Position numbers and translations under genes: made by a program. The notes under the pieces are model-generated. The model did no database searches, was not told where the DNA came from, and saw only the letters and a program-made list of their open reading frames with translations. 64,000 nt of DNA. Origin: CS4-C045 sp963844115 (lineage in GTDB: Bacteria; Planctomycetota; Planctomycetia; Pirellulales; UBA7805). Shown here piece by piece: positions 17,192 through 26,225 of the stretch. The stretch spans positions 62,001 through 126,000 of the forward strand of contig CAWJNN010000047.1 of assembly GCA_963844115.1 (NCBI GenBank), written 5' to 3'. Within the stretch, counting starts at the first letter, position 1. Each line of letters opens with the position of its first letter.

Positions 17192-17425
17192 ATGGCCAAG
17201 CATCATTTACATCTTCAGCCGAGCGAACGCGTGATCGTTCAGGCCACGGCAGAGATCTACGCCGCCTACATCAGCGCCGGTCGAGTGCTTGAGGGTGAAC
17301 ATGAGCAGTGGATCGAGCGGTCGCTGACCGAAGCGATTCACATTGCCAAATTGGCGGACGCGCGAATCATCAGCGATGACGAGATGGACTCGTCCGGCGG
17401 CGGATTGTTGGGAAACGCTTCCTAG
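17192..17425 (+). CDS. Small acidic conserved-type protein, unknown function
   Basis: The ATG at 17192 follows TGAGGA and gives 77 residues. The sequence is helical (VIVQATAEIYAAYISAGRV, then HEQWIERSLTEAIHIAKLAD) with an acidic tail ending SGGGLLGNAS. It has no signal peptide or membrane helix. It looks like a real planctomycete hypothetical because of its codon pattern and ribosome site, but I cannot name a family. Confidence 0.6.
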   Translation: MAKHHLHLQPSERVIVQATAEIYAAYISAGRVLEGEHEQWIERSLTEAIHIAKLADARIISDDEMDSSGGGLLGNAS

Positions 17426-17540
17426 CGCGTGCGGTGGTGTCCTGATTTCGCTTTACTTCGTGGGGCAGTTGTGCAACCTGCCAATCTTAGCGAGCTTTCG
17501 GCCGTCGGACATGCATTGATGGTGCTTGGATCCCGCCACG

Positions 17541-17617
17541 GTTTATCATCCCGCGACGTTTCATCTCGCCACGTTTCAACCCGCCACGTTTCATCCCGCG
17601 ACGTTTCATCCCGCGAC
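17541..17617. repeat. Five tandem units of about 15 bp
   Basis: The unit GTTTCATCCCGCGAC repeats with small changes: the first copy is 17 bp and four copies are 15 bp. It lies in non-coding DNA; the short frame across it is an artefact of the repeat. Confidence 0.85.
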
Positions 17618-17860
17618 GATGAAGGAATATCCGATTCGTAGGTTTAGTACGTTTTGGCCGGGCCATTTTTGAACCGATGCGCGGTGATCGACGTACATAA
17701 TCCAGGCAAAACCAACTTCCACTCCCTCGCACAAGTGCTAGCAGGATCGAACAAGGAACGGGGTGCAAGCACCCGCTTCACGGCCGCGACGCTTGCTACC
17801 CAAACGGCTACCTCAACCGTGCCATTACGAAACCAATCATGCTCATCACCCATCACTCCA

Positions 17861-17956
17861 GCCGTCGGCAGCGCCGTCGAATATGCCGTTGACAGCGCCG
17901 TCGACAGTGCCGTCGACAGTGCCGTCGACAGTGCCGTCGACAGTGCTGCTAACAGT
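17861..17956. repeat. Eight tandem 12-bp units in non-coding DNA
   Basis: Units of the form GCCGTCGACAGT repeat eight times, degenerate at both ends. Both strands are open across it, because a 12-bp repeat lacking stops is open in every frame, but neither frame has a ribosome site, a family motif or normal codon use. The surrounding 17426-18206 region holds no gene I can support. Confidence 0.85.
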
Positions 17957-18206
17957 GCTCTAGCCCTGAACTGGGCCGAGCGTGTAAAAGTCTTTGCGAT
18001 ACGGTCCCGTGAATGTCGCCAAAGACAGTTATCCCACACGAATCCGCAGGTCTTTTTTCTTGTTTCCCGCGAAACAGCAATTCCTATAATGGGGATGCTC
18101 GTCCGGCCTTCTGCTGGGCGGACCCAGATCATGCTATCCCAGAACATGCTAACCAAGAAAAAACTGCAACGAGACTAAATAGGCCAATCATAAAGGGTGA
18201 ATTGAG

Positions 18207-19132
18207 ATGTCGCTCGTTCGTTTCGTGCTGATCCAACTCGGTTGTGCAACGCTCTTCTTGCTGCACTGGGCGCGGCGGTCGCCACCGCCGAACAACCTTA
18301 TCAACCACGCTCGCTGATGCGCATTCCACCCGGAACCGTGATCGGTCGTGAGGTTCCTCAGGGTTGGACAAACCTCGTTCTGTTCGTCAATCCGCGACTC
18401 GGATCCGGCGACTTCAACGAGGTGTCAGGCACGGTATCGTCGTACACCAAGATGTTCAAGCTGGTGATTCTGGCCAACACGGTCAAAACCAGTACGGACG
18501 GACAAGACACGTACCACGTCGACAAGCTCGCGGTCGGCTTTGCCATGCAGATTGGCCCCCGTTACGTTGTCGTGTCGGCCGACACGCAAGAGAAACTGGG
18601 CGGCGGGCTCAGTATCATTGGGCAGTCCGTGTTGAGCAAGAATGATGAAATGCTGAAGGAAGTGCGGATGGTCACCTCTGCGCCAACCTTCAAGGTCTTC
18701 GACGCCGACGCGCTGATGCTGCGAGGCAATCAGCATAAGCAAATGGTCTTGCGTCACTCCGTGTGGTGCAGTTCCACCACCGGACAATTGGGAACGATGG
18801 TCTGGCTGTTGGATCACAACGGTCAGGGCGCGTACAAACTGGCCGAAAACAACTTGCAGTATTTGCCGAATCACTACGTGGAAGACAGGGTGATGAATGT
18901 TAAGAAGGACCGCTTCACCTTCGGCGTTCCCTCCCCGGATGCTTTTGCCCTGGTTCGCATTCCCCAGGGCCGTACCATTCCGGTCTCGCCCGACCTGCAA
19001 ACCATCGCCGCGGCGAAACAGTTTACGCCAACATCCACGCGTCAGCTGGCACTCGCGTTAAACGTGGCGTTGCAGCAGCCGCAACAGTCGACGCAAGCAC
19101 CACAAACTGCTCCGGCGACGACAACGCAGTAG
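18207..19132 (+). CDS. Secreted protein of unknown function, frameshift in the signal peptide region (near 18256)
   Basis: The ATG at 18207 follows AAGGGTG and encodes MSLVRFVLIQLGCATL. One frame over, the reading continues as LLAALGAAVATAEQPYQP, so inserting one base near 18256 restores an ordinary signal peptide. The mature part (about 280 residues) has no motif I recognise. It is beta-rich in look (RYVVVSADTQEKLGGGLSII, LRHSVWCSSTTGQLGTMVWL) and ends in a Gln/Pro/Thr-rich low-complexity tail. It stands alone, followed by a palindrome cluster. Confidence 0.65.
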
Positions 19133-19194
19133 CGACGCGAGGCTCCTCGTTGTCATTCACATGTCGCCCCGAAGGGCAACGCCGTGAAGGATTC

Positions 19195-19269
19195 TCGTAG
19201 CTGGATTCGCAAGAATTCAGGGTGCTAGCGAGATCTGTCCCGTGCGCCGGGATGCGAATCCAGCTACGA
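19195..19269. repeat. Long inverted repeat, 17-bp perfect arms
   Basis: The arms TCGTAGCTGGATTCGCA and TGCGAATCCAGCTACGA are separated by 41 bp. Imperfect arms extend outward to about 19165 and 19320, so the whole unit resembles a small non-autonomous palindromic element. Confidence 0.85.
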
Positions 19270-19360
19270 ACCCTAGAAAACGCCTTATCCAAATGCTTCA
19301 CGGCGTTCCGCGAAGGGGCAGCAATAAGATAGCCCAGGGCAAGCAATTCGCGAGTCGCAC

Positions 19361-19382
19361 GAGTCCCGGCGCGCCGGGACTC
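19361..19382. repeat. Perfect 22-bp palindrome, REP-like
   Basis: Its core TCCCGGCGCGCCGGGA recurs at 41475-41490 inside the coding region of the Fe-S oxidoreductase gene, so it is a dispersed element, not a local operator. Confidence 0.85.
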
Positions 19383-19602
19383 CTGTTACTCGCATTCCCC
19401 GACCAACCTTCGGTCGGTGCCCGCCTGGGCTATCATATTCCACGCTTTCAGCGTGGGTTCGCACGCGCGGAATTGTGTAGAACAGCGGGGACGAGGCTCC
19501 CGCCGAGCCGCGCAGTGCGTTGCGTACCGCCGCTCAGCCCGCCACGGCGGATCTTCGATACGCGCTTCGTCGTCCCGTGCCAGATGGATCGTAGATTATT
19601 CT

Positions 19603-20925
19603 CTACGACGAGCGCAGGGCCCTTTGAAGCTCTGCCAGGTGCGGAAGACTTCCCAGAATCCGCTCGGTCGATGGTCCAAAGTCGACCAGGCAGGCTAGCT
19701 CGTCCACGCCGATTTCGGACAACTGCCGAGCCATTTCCAGACACGACTCCGGTGTCCCCAGCAGCGATCGGCCACCCAGGAACTTTTCGAACATGAAGTC
19801 GATCATCTGATCGGTCTGTTCCTCGCCCAGGCGATCGATTTCGACGTCCATTCCCCGGCTGATCGCCAGGTTCTTCAGCAGCGAGAGATTCGATTTCAAA
19901 TAGTTGCGGTACGGCGTTCGTGCGTGCTCGCGCACATCGTCCAGCGTCTCACCCATGAACGCATGCAACGTAACCGTCACCGTTCCACCACGGGCCGACC
20001 GCCCACTGTCCACGCGGGCCTGGCGATAGATGGCGATCTTCTTGGCCAGCTGGTCGACCTGTTGATCGAACAGATGGGTGATCACGTTGAAGCCAAGTTC
20101 GCCCGCGCGGAGGAACGTCTGGGGACTGGAGGCAGCAGTCAACCAGATCGGCAAGCTCGCTTGAATCGGCGTCGGGTAGATTCGCACGTCGACGCTTTCA
20201 CCCTTGCCATTGACGGCCGAACAGGTTTCCCCTCGCCAGTACCTTTGCACCTGCTGAATCCCCTCGTACATGCAGTCGTAACGACTCTCGTATTTATCGG
20301 GAGCCAGTACAAAATCGTTAGGGTGCCAACCCGACGCAAACGAAACATCTACCCGGCCGTTGGACAGGTTATCCACTACTGCCCACTCCTCGGCGACGCG
20401 AATCGGATCATTCAGGGGCATCACCACGCTGCCCGCCCGCAGCCGGATCCGCTCGGTCTCACGGGCCAAGGCCGCATGCAGCACCGCAGGACTGGGAAAC
20501 AGACAGCCGAACGTCGTAAAGTGACGTTCCGGCAACCAAATCGCGCTCAGACCGTGCTGGTCGGCATATCTGGCACACTCCAGCAGAAAGTCATAGCGGT
20601 TTCTTTCGCTGCTATATTCGTTGTCGCCAAAAAACATGAGGCCCACGTCCATGTTGCGAACCATCGGTCGCTGGGCTTGTTTCTCTGCCCCTGCCCCTGC
20701 CCCTGCCCCTGCCCCTGCCCCTGCCCCTGACTCTGCCTCGTTTTGTTGCGGTCCTGTTTCACCGCCCGTTCGCAGTACGCGCTCGCATTCCTCTTTCGAA
20801 CACGGATCGCTGATCGCGGTCCAGCCGACGGGGACTTCCTTGCTGGCCGGCCACAGGGACAACCGCTGCTGCTGGTTGCGAACCACGACAAATTGCGGAG
20901 ACGAAGGATCCATGACGTTATACAT
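19603..20925 (-). CDS. MbtH domain fused to luciferase-like monooxygenase (secondary-metabolite type)
   Basis: 440 residues. Residues 1-55 are MbtH-like: FVVVRNQQQRLSLWPA, PVGWTAI and SKEECERVL, with the usual Trp pair but without the final WTDMRP. A (Gly-Ala)7 linker follows. Then comes a flavin-dependent luciferase-like monooxygenase of the kind found in NRPS clusters: MDVGLMFFGDNEYSSERNRY, AIWLPERHF, IRLRAGSVVMPLNDPIRVAEEW and VSFASGWHPNDF. GGGGAAAG lies before the ATG. It begins 76 nt after the megasynthase and is probably co-transcribed. MbtH would assist the A domain and the LLM would oxidise a carrier-bound or released intermediate. Confidence 0.88.
   Translation of the reverse strand: MYNVMDPSSPQFVVVRNQQQRLSLWPASKEVPVGWTAISDPCSKEECERVLRTGGETGPQQNEAESGAGAGAGAGAGAGAEKQAQRPMVRNMDVGLMFFGDNEYSSERNRYDFLLECARYADQHGLSAIWLPERHFTTFGCLFPSPAVLHAALARETERIRLRAGSVVMPLNDPIRVAEEWAVVDNLSNGRVDVSFASGWHPNDFVLAPDKYESRYDCMYEGIQQVQRYWRGETCSAVNGKGESVDVRIYPTPIQASLPIWLTAASSPQTFLRAGELGFNVITHLFDQQVDQLAKKIAIYRQARVDSGRSARGGTVTVTLHAFMGETLDDVREHARTPYRNYLKSNLSLLKNLAISRGMDVEIDRLGEEQTDQMIDFMFEKFLGGRSLLGTPESCLEMARQLSEIGVDELACLVDFGPSTERILGSLPHLAELQRALRSS
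20686..20729. repeat. Hexanucleotide repeat (CCCCTG)n encoding a Gly-Ala linker
   Basis: About seven copies of CCCCTG (plus strand) encode alternating Ala and Gly on the minus strand between the MbtH and monooxygenase domains. Similar tracts recur at 45242-45268 and 47628-47661 outside genes. Confidence 0.9.
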
Positions 20926-21000
20926 TGCACTTTCCCCGGCTCAGCTGCTTCCTGGGCCTTTCTATGACTGAGATGCGGTAACCGCGACTCGTACTGGTAG

Positions 21001-21201
21001 TTAGTATTGGTAAATCGCACAGCCAATCTCGACACCCGACCCGGCGGAGATCATCAAACAACGGTCGCCCGGATTCACATCGCCGCGATCGTGGAGCGCA
21101 GCCAGCGAGTACGGCAACGACGACGTCGTCAGGTCTCGGCGGCCCTCGGTCACATCGATCAGCCGATCCTGCGAGACATCCAGACTGCAGGCCAGCTGCA
21201 C
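21001..21201 (-). CDS. Megasynthase, 3'-terminal piece: end of the second KASIII-like domain
   Basis: This frame continues the megasynthase after a frameshift near 21218. Restoring one C in a C-run joins IVAP to QISREFLVQLACSLDVS. It supplies the C-terminal KASIII half ending GDRCLMISAGSGVEIGCAIYQY. The positions of the usual His (HQ motif) and Asn (GN motif) read as PQ and RDL, so this domain has no catalytic His or Asn. The stop at 21001 closes the roughly 12-kb reading unit; no thioesterase follows. Confidence 0.8.
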   Translation of the reverse strand: MQLACSLDVSQDRLIDVTEGRRDLTTSSLPYSLAALHDRGDVNPGDRCLMISAGSGVEIGCAIYQY

Positions 21202-24200
21202 CAGGAACTCTCGTGAGATCTGGGCGCGACGATCCAGCGGATATCCTGCATGCTCAACCGTTCGCGCTGCAGCAATTCGTTGACAACTTCTGGGATCACG
21301 CGAAGATAAACACCTTCGATTTCTTCATCCCGTTGGTAGCGCAGTTTCAGCTGGTTTTCGCTGAACTCGGTTCGGGCCGTCAGCCGCTCGATATGCTCAG
21401 CGAATGAGCGGAAGAGGAACCGACCGAAACCGCCACCTGCCCCATTACGATCCGTCGTTCGATCTAAAATCAAGGCCGAGGCCGTCGGTTCGATGTCGAC
21501 CGACAGTGGTGTCCCGGCGTTGTTGTCGATTTCCGACGTGATGACCAGCGATTTGCGTAAGTCCCTGGCCTCCATCATCTGCGCGACGACACAGCACGCG
21601 TTCAAGAAGCCGACCGCACCGTTCATCAGGTCGAACGCGAAGGAACTACGGTCCGACAACAACTCGATCGAAGCATTGATGCCCAGGTCGCCGGCCAGGA
21701 TTGAGGCCAGCGCCGGTTCGGAAATGTATTCGCTGCGGTAGACACCGGTGTGTACGACCAGATCTATTTCGTTTGCGTCGCACCGGGCATTGGCCAGACA
21801 GGCTTGACCGGCCGCCTTCAGCATCGCCCGCGTGTCGCCAACGTCTGCAAAACCTTTGGGAAGCGTGCCGACTCCCGCGACCTGCACACCGACCGTCCGC
21901 GGTTCCGGCATCGCCGCCTGGATACCCTGGGTGGTCGCGCCGTGCGGGCCGCCTCCGCGAATGCGGTCCGGCAGGTCGTCCAGCGTGTACAGCGCCGTTC
22001 CGACGGTCTGACCGGAACCACTGATGGCAAACACAATGTCATCACCCGCATTGATTTTCCCGCTGCGGATATTGTCCCACAGCGCGACGAGATGTGTCGT
22101 GGTGGCCGTGTTTCCTCGTTCGGCGATGTTGTAAATCGTATTGGTGCGATCACAGACTTTGTGGCCGAACGCTTCGTTCAGTTCCTGGACGGCACCATCC
22201 AAGGTGGTTTCCGACGTCTGGTGCATGATCAGATGATCGAGCCGTTCGGGCGTCCAGCCGTTGCGATCGAGTATGCGTCGAGCGTGCGAGACCGCCTGGC
22301 CAATCGTCACGGCCGTGGCGCGTACCGGATCGACCGTCATCTTGGCAGCCCCGTACGCTTGATTGATGGCCTTCGCGGTGCATAGGTTGCTGTACTCGCC
22401 CAGCGTATACAGTTCCAGGTCGTGGAACCCGGTTGCGCTGGTCGGTGCGGCTTCCAGGATGGCCGCGACACCGGAATCACCCAGCGTGAGGCAGGCGAGC
22501 TGCGGATCGATAAACGATTCGATCTCGAACTGGGCCGTTTGGGTCAGGTGCGTGATGTACTCGCCGCTGACCACCATGGCCCGTCGGACGGCACCACTTT
22601 GGATGAACGAGTCGGCAATCTCGATGGCGGTGAACATTCCTGCACACGCGTTAGAGACGTCGAATGCCAGCGCATTGGTGAAGCCAAGCTGATCTTTCAG
22701 GCACACGGCGGTGGACGGTTCGAATGAAATGCCGTGTCGTGGGCCGTCGTATCGTGAAATATTGCACGCGATCAGCAACTCGATGTGTTGTGATTCGTAG
22801 CGGGAGTTTTCCAGGCAGTTCTGAATCGCCTGGCGAGCCAGGTCGATCGAGTACTCGTTCGGCGCCGCCTGTCGGCGGCTCTGAATGCCCGTCATTCGCT
22901 CCAGCGGAAAATCCAACGGCTGACGACAGCCGCGCACGACTTCGTCAGAACTGACGATCTGCTCGGGCAGGTATACGCCAAGACTCTCGATCACGATGTT
23001 CTGTCGCTGGGTCGTTACCTGGCAGGGTGCAATCGGCGTGGCTTCTGATTGGGTTGTACGATGGCCCTCCGAGGCCGTCGATTGCGGGGCAAGTGTAGCA
23101 GAATTTTTCGTTGGCCTTGGAGGGCCATCGTTCGGCTGGCCATCAGCGATGCTGGCCAGTTCCGCGACCGTCTGGTATTGGAACAAGACTTCCGGGGCAA
23201 ACGTCAGGCCCTTCGTGGCGCTCTGGTCGACCACGCGGACGGCCTGCAGCGATGCGCCGCCCAGATCGAAGAAGTTGTCGTGAATTCCAACCCGCTCGAT
23301 CTGCAAAACATTCTTCCAGATTTCGACCAGGGTACGTTCCGTGTCAGTCGAGGGAGGTGCGTACTGCGCCGCGATGGCCGGTCGCCCCGCATCTGTTTTC
23401 GGCAAGGCGTGACGATCGATCTTGCCGTTCACGTTAAGCGGGAATTCATCCAGGCGAAGGAACGACGAGGGGACCATGTATTCCGGAAGCTGTTCCTTCA
23501 AGTGGTTGCGCAGCTGGCTGACATTCGGCTGCCGGCGGTCGACCGCGACGTAATAGGCGACTAGTCGATCGATGCCATCGGCTTCGCGCTCGGCGACAAC
23601 CAGGGTCTGTGCTACATCATCATGCTCCAGCAGCGCGGTTTCGATTTCGCCCAACTCGATGCGGAACCCGCGGACTTTTGCCTGGTGATCACGTCGTCCC
23701 AGAAACTCCAAGCCTCCATCGGCGTGGAAGCAAGCGACGTCGCCCGTGCGGTAAAGCGTCGCCCCGTGATCGCTACAGTAGGGATTCGGCACGAAACGTT
23801 CCGCCGTCAGTTCCGGACGATTCAAATAGCCAACTGCCAGGCCGGCGCCGGCGATACAGACCTCCCCCGGCACGCCGGTGGGTACCGGTTGCAGTTGCTC
23901 GTCCAGTAGGTAAACCTTCATATTCGCGATCGGTCCACCGGTACTTCGCACATCCTCCCCCGTCAGGCAGCGATTGGCCGTTGCGCAGACAGTTGTTTCG
24001 GTAGGACCGTAGGCGTTGAAGAATTGTCGATCGACGCACCAGGTTGCCGCCAGTTCGGTCGGGCAGGATTCGCCGGCCGACACAATGGTATGCAAGGCGG
24101 GCAGCGGCTCGTACTCGACGGTGGCCAGGATCGACGGCGGAATCGTCAGGTAGTTGATTTCCTGGTCCTTCAGTTCGTTCAGCAGCGCCGAGCCCGTCAA

Positions 24201-26225
24201 GCTGCACTGTTGTTCTGGAATGACCAGTTCGGCGCCGGCGCCCAGCGACAAGGCAATCTCCCAGACCGAGGCGTCGAACGACAAATTAGAAAATTGCAGC
24301 ACGCGTTCGCCCGGCTGGACGTCAAAGAGTACCCGCTGGGCGTGGATCAGGTTCCGCAGGCCGCCATGACGAACCATGACGCCCTTCGGCTTGCCTGTGG
24401 AACCGGAGGTATAGATGACGTAGGCCAGGTCGTCTGCATTCGCTTCGCGACTCGGCGTTTGGCGCCCATTCGTGGCCGGCAGAACCGTCGGCTTGTCGAC
24501 GACCAGCACTTTGGCGGTTGTCGATGGAAGTTGGTCGACACACGAAGAGTGGGTCAGCACCAATGCGGGCCGGGCATCCTCCAACATGAACTCGATACGC
24601 CTGGCCGGATGTTTCACGTCAATCGGCAGGTAGGCCGCGCCGGCTTTCCACGTGGCGAGAAGCGCCGCAAACAATTCCGGCTGGCGGGGCATGAACAGGC
24701 CGACAATTGTGTCCGGACCTATGTGCAGTCGGCGGATCTGAGCGGCTAGTTGCTCAGCTTCCGACTCCAGCGTGGCGTAAGTCCACTCGCGCTTGCCGTG
24801 TCGCACAGCGATTGCATTCGGTCGGGCCACCGCGTGCTTCTGAATCAGCTGGTGCGCACACAGCGTGTCTTCGACATTAGACGCGCTGGCATTGAATTCG
24901 ACGAGCAGCCGCTGACGTTCCTCGTCGCTCAGAATCGCTAACGCGGATATCGCTGTCTTCGGGTTGTCGACGATTGCACGCAACAGGGCGGTCAGATGTC
25001 CTGACATACGGACCATTGTCTCGCGATCGAACAGATCGGTGTTGTACCGGAACGATAGCGTCAGTTCGCCTTCGATTTCAAAGACAATAAACGTCAAATC
25101 GAACGGTGCGCCGCGCTGTTCCAGTAAGACCGGTTCGAATTCGGCGCCGCGGTTGTTCATCTCGCCGTTCACGTCGTCCTGCATGCCGTCGGGATCCTGG
25201 ACCGCCCGCACCTTGTCCCAGATCATCATCACCTGGAATATCGGTGGGCGGCTGGCATCGCGTTTCGGCTGCAGACGATCGACCAGCAGCGGGAACGGAT
25301 ACTCGTTGTGTTCCAGGGCGCCGAGCACATCCCCGCGGACGCGGGCCAGAAATTCCTGGAAGCTGGGATCGCCAGAAAGATCACCACGCAAGACAATCTG
25401 GTTCAACAGGTAGCCGATCAGACTTCCCCATTCCGGTCGATGGCGCGTAGCCGTCGTCGTGCCGACGATAATGTCGTCTTGGCCCGTGTAGCGATGCAAC
25501 AGAGTCTGGAAGGCGGCCAGCATCGCCATGAACAGGGTGACTTTTTCCTTCTGCGCAATCTGTCGCATGCCTTGCGAGATGTTGTCGTCCAGTGACCAGT
25601 TCAAGGCGTCGCCACGATAGGTTTGCGTTGCCGGGCGCGGTCGGTCGGTCGGGAGCTGCAGGATCGGCAGCTCGCCACTCAAGCGATGGCTCCAGTAATT
25701 CCAAAGCGCTTCGCCCCGCTCGGCGTCCAGTAGTTCTTGTTCCCATGCGACATAGTCCGCATGGGACGACGTCATCGGTGGCAGCGGACAGGTCTGACCG
25801 GTGGCTTCCGCGTGATACAACTGCGACAGTTCGCGATTCAGCACATCCATGGACCACAAATCGGCTACGATATGGTGCGCGACCAGGACGATCAATTGCT
25901 CTTCCGCTGAAGTCTGATACAGACTGGCACGCAACGCCGGACCCCTGGCCAGATCAAACGGCTGATCCGCTTCAAGGCGAACTTCTTCCTGCACATCCTC
26001 CCAGGTGCGCCCTGTCGCGTCGTGTTCGACAATTTCAATCTTCATTCCGCCGCGGACATATTGGATAACCTGGTCACCGCTAGTTTCATACGTTGTCCGC
26101 AGCGCCGTGTGGCGGTCGAGCAAGGCCTGCATGGCCCGTTGGTACGCCGCCTTATCAAAAGCACCCAGATGCCGCCCCACAAACACGAAGTTGTAGGCCG
26201 GGCTTCGCGGCGCCAAGCGATGCAA
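21159..26225 (-). CDS. Megasynthase, NRPS part: condensation, adenylation, PCP, KASIII (active), KASIII (inactive)
   Basis: 1688 codons; the true 5' continuation runs in frame to about 26318 with YPLSYGQRALFFLHRL before the nominal start. Order: condensation domain (VAHHIVADLWS, the HHxxxDx motif); adenylation domain (YVIYTSGSTGKPKGV, FNAYGPTETTVCAT, LYRTGDV, NGKIDRHALP); PCP (FFDLGGASLQAVRV). Then comes a FabH-like domain with Cys in SNACAGM, His in LIMHQTS and Asn in ERGNTATTT. A second FabH-like domain has NGAVG at the Cys position. The specificity residues read DAWTVAAVCK, close to the GrsA phenylalanine code. Tandem KASIII domains at the end of an NRPS module are unusual. Confidence 0.88.
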   Translation of the reverse strand: MHRLAPRSPAYNFVFVGRHLGAFDKAAYQRAMQALLDRHTALRTTYETSGDQVIQYVRGGMKIEIVEHDATGRTWEDVQEEVRLEADQPFDLARGPALRASLYQTSAEEQLIVLVAHHIVADLWSMDVLNRELSQLYHAEATGQTCPLPPMTSSHADYVAWEQELLDAERGEALWNYWSHRLSGELPILQLPTDRPRPATQTYRGDALNWSLDDNISQGMRQIAQKEKVTLFMAMLAAFQTLLHRYTGQDDIIVGTTTATRHRPEWGSLIGYLLNQIVLRGDLSGDPSFQEFLARVRGDVLGALEHNEYPFPLLVDRLQPKRDASRPPIFQVMMIWDKVRAVQDPDGMQDDVNGEMNNRGAEFEPVLLEQRGAPFDLTFIVFEIEGELTLSFRYNTDLFDRETMVRMSGHLTALLRAIVDNPKTAISALAILSDEERQRLLVEFNASASNVEDTLCAHQLIQKHAVARPNAIAVRHGKREWTYATLESEAEQLAAQIRRLHIGPDTIVGLFMPRQPELFAALLATWKAGAAYLPIDVKHPARRIEFMLEDARPALVLTHSSCVDQLPSTTAKVLVVDKPTVLPATNGRQTPSREANADDLAYVIYTSGSTGKPKGVMVRHGGLRNLIHAQRVLFDVQPGERVLQFSNLSFDASVWEIALSLGAGAELVIPEQQCSLTGSALLNELKDQEINYLTIPPSILATVEYEPLPALHTIVSAGESCPTELAATWCVDRQFFNAYGPTETTVCATANRCLTGEDVRSTGGPIANMKVYLLDEQLQPVPTGVPGEVCIAGAGLAVGYLNRPELTAERFVPNPYCSDHGATLYRTGDVACFHADGGLEFLGRRDHQAKVRGFRIELGEIETALLEHDDVAQTLVVAEREADGIDRLVAYYVAVDRRQPNVSQLRNHLKEQLPEYMVPSSFLRLDEFPLNVNGKIDRHALPKTDAGRPAIAAQYAPPSTDTERTLVEIWKNVLQIERVGIHDNFFDLGGASLQAVRVVDQSATKGLTFAPEVLFQYQTVAELASIADGQPNDGPPRPTKNSATLAPQSTASEGHRTTQSEATPIAPCQVTTQRQNIVIESLGVYLPEQIVSSDEVVRGCRQPLDFPLERMTGIQSRRQAAPNEYSIDLARQAIQNCLENSRYESQHIELLIACNISRYDGPRHGISFEPSTAVCLKDQLGFTNALAFDVSNACAGMFTAIEIADSFIQSGAVRRAMVVSGEYITHLTQTAQFEIESFIDPQLACLTLGDSGVAAILEAAPTSATGFHDLELYTLGEYSNLCTAKAINQAYGAAKMTVDPVRATAVTIGQAVSHARRILDRNGWTPERLDHLIMHQTSETTLDGAVQELNEAFGHKVCDRTNTIYNIAERGNTATTTHLVALWDNIRSGKINAGDDIVFAISGSGQTVGTALYTLDDLPDRIRGGGPHGATTQGIQAAMPEPRTVGVQVAGVGTLPKGFADVGDTRAMLKAAGQACLANARCDANEIDLVVHTGVYRSEYISEPALASILAGDLGINASIELLSDRSSFAFDLMNGAVGFLNACCVVAQMMEARDLRKSLVITSEIDNNAGTPLSVDIEPTASALILDRTTDRNGAGGGFGRFLFRSFAEHIERLTARTEFSENQLKLRYQRDEEIEGVYLRVIPEVVNELLQRERLSMQDIRWIVAPRSHESSWCSWPAVWMSRRIG

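Larger units (their letters stand above)
19133..19602. other. Palindrome-rich intergenic region
   Basis: No gene is supported. It contains perfect 17-bp inverted repeats (19195-19211 and 19253-19269), outer partial arms (GCCGTGAAG... and CTTCACGGC...), a perfect 22-bp palindrome at 19361-19382, a hairpin CCACGCT-TTC-AGCGTGG at 19440-19456 and the hairpin GGCTCCCGCCGAGCC at 19495-19509. Together they look like a cluster of dispersed palindromic elements. Confidence 0.8.

Noticed and set aside
17644..18178. Long open frames on both strands across the 12-bp repeat
   Set aside because: Period-12 repeats without stops open all frames; no ribosome site, no family motif, and the protein content is just Ala-Val-Asp-Ser or Leu-Ser-Thr-Ala repeats.
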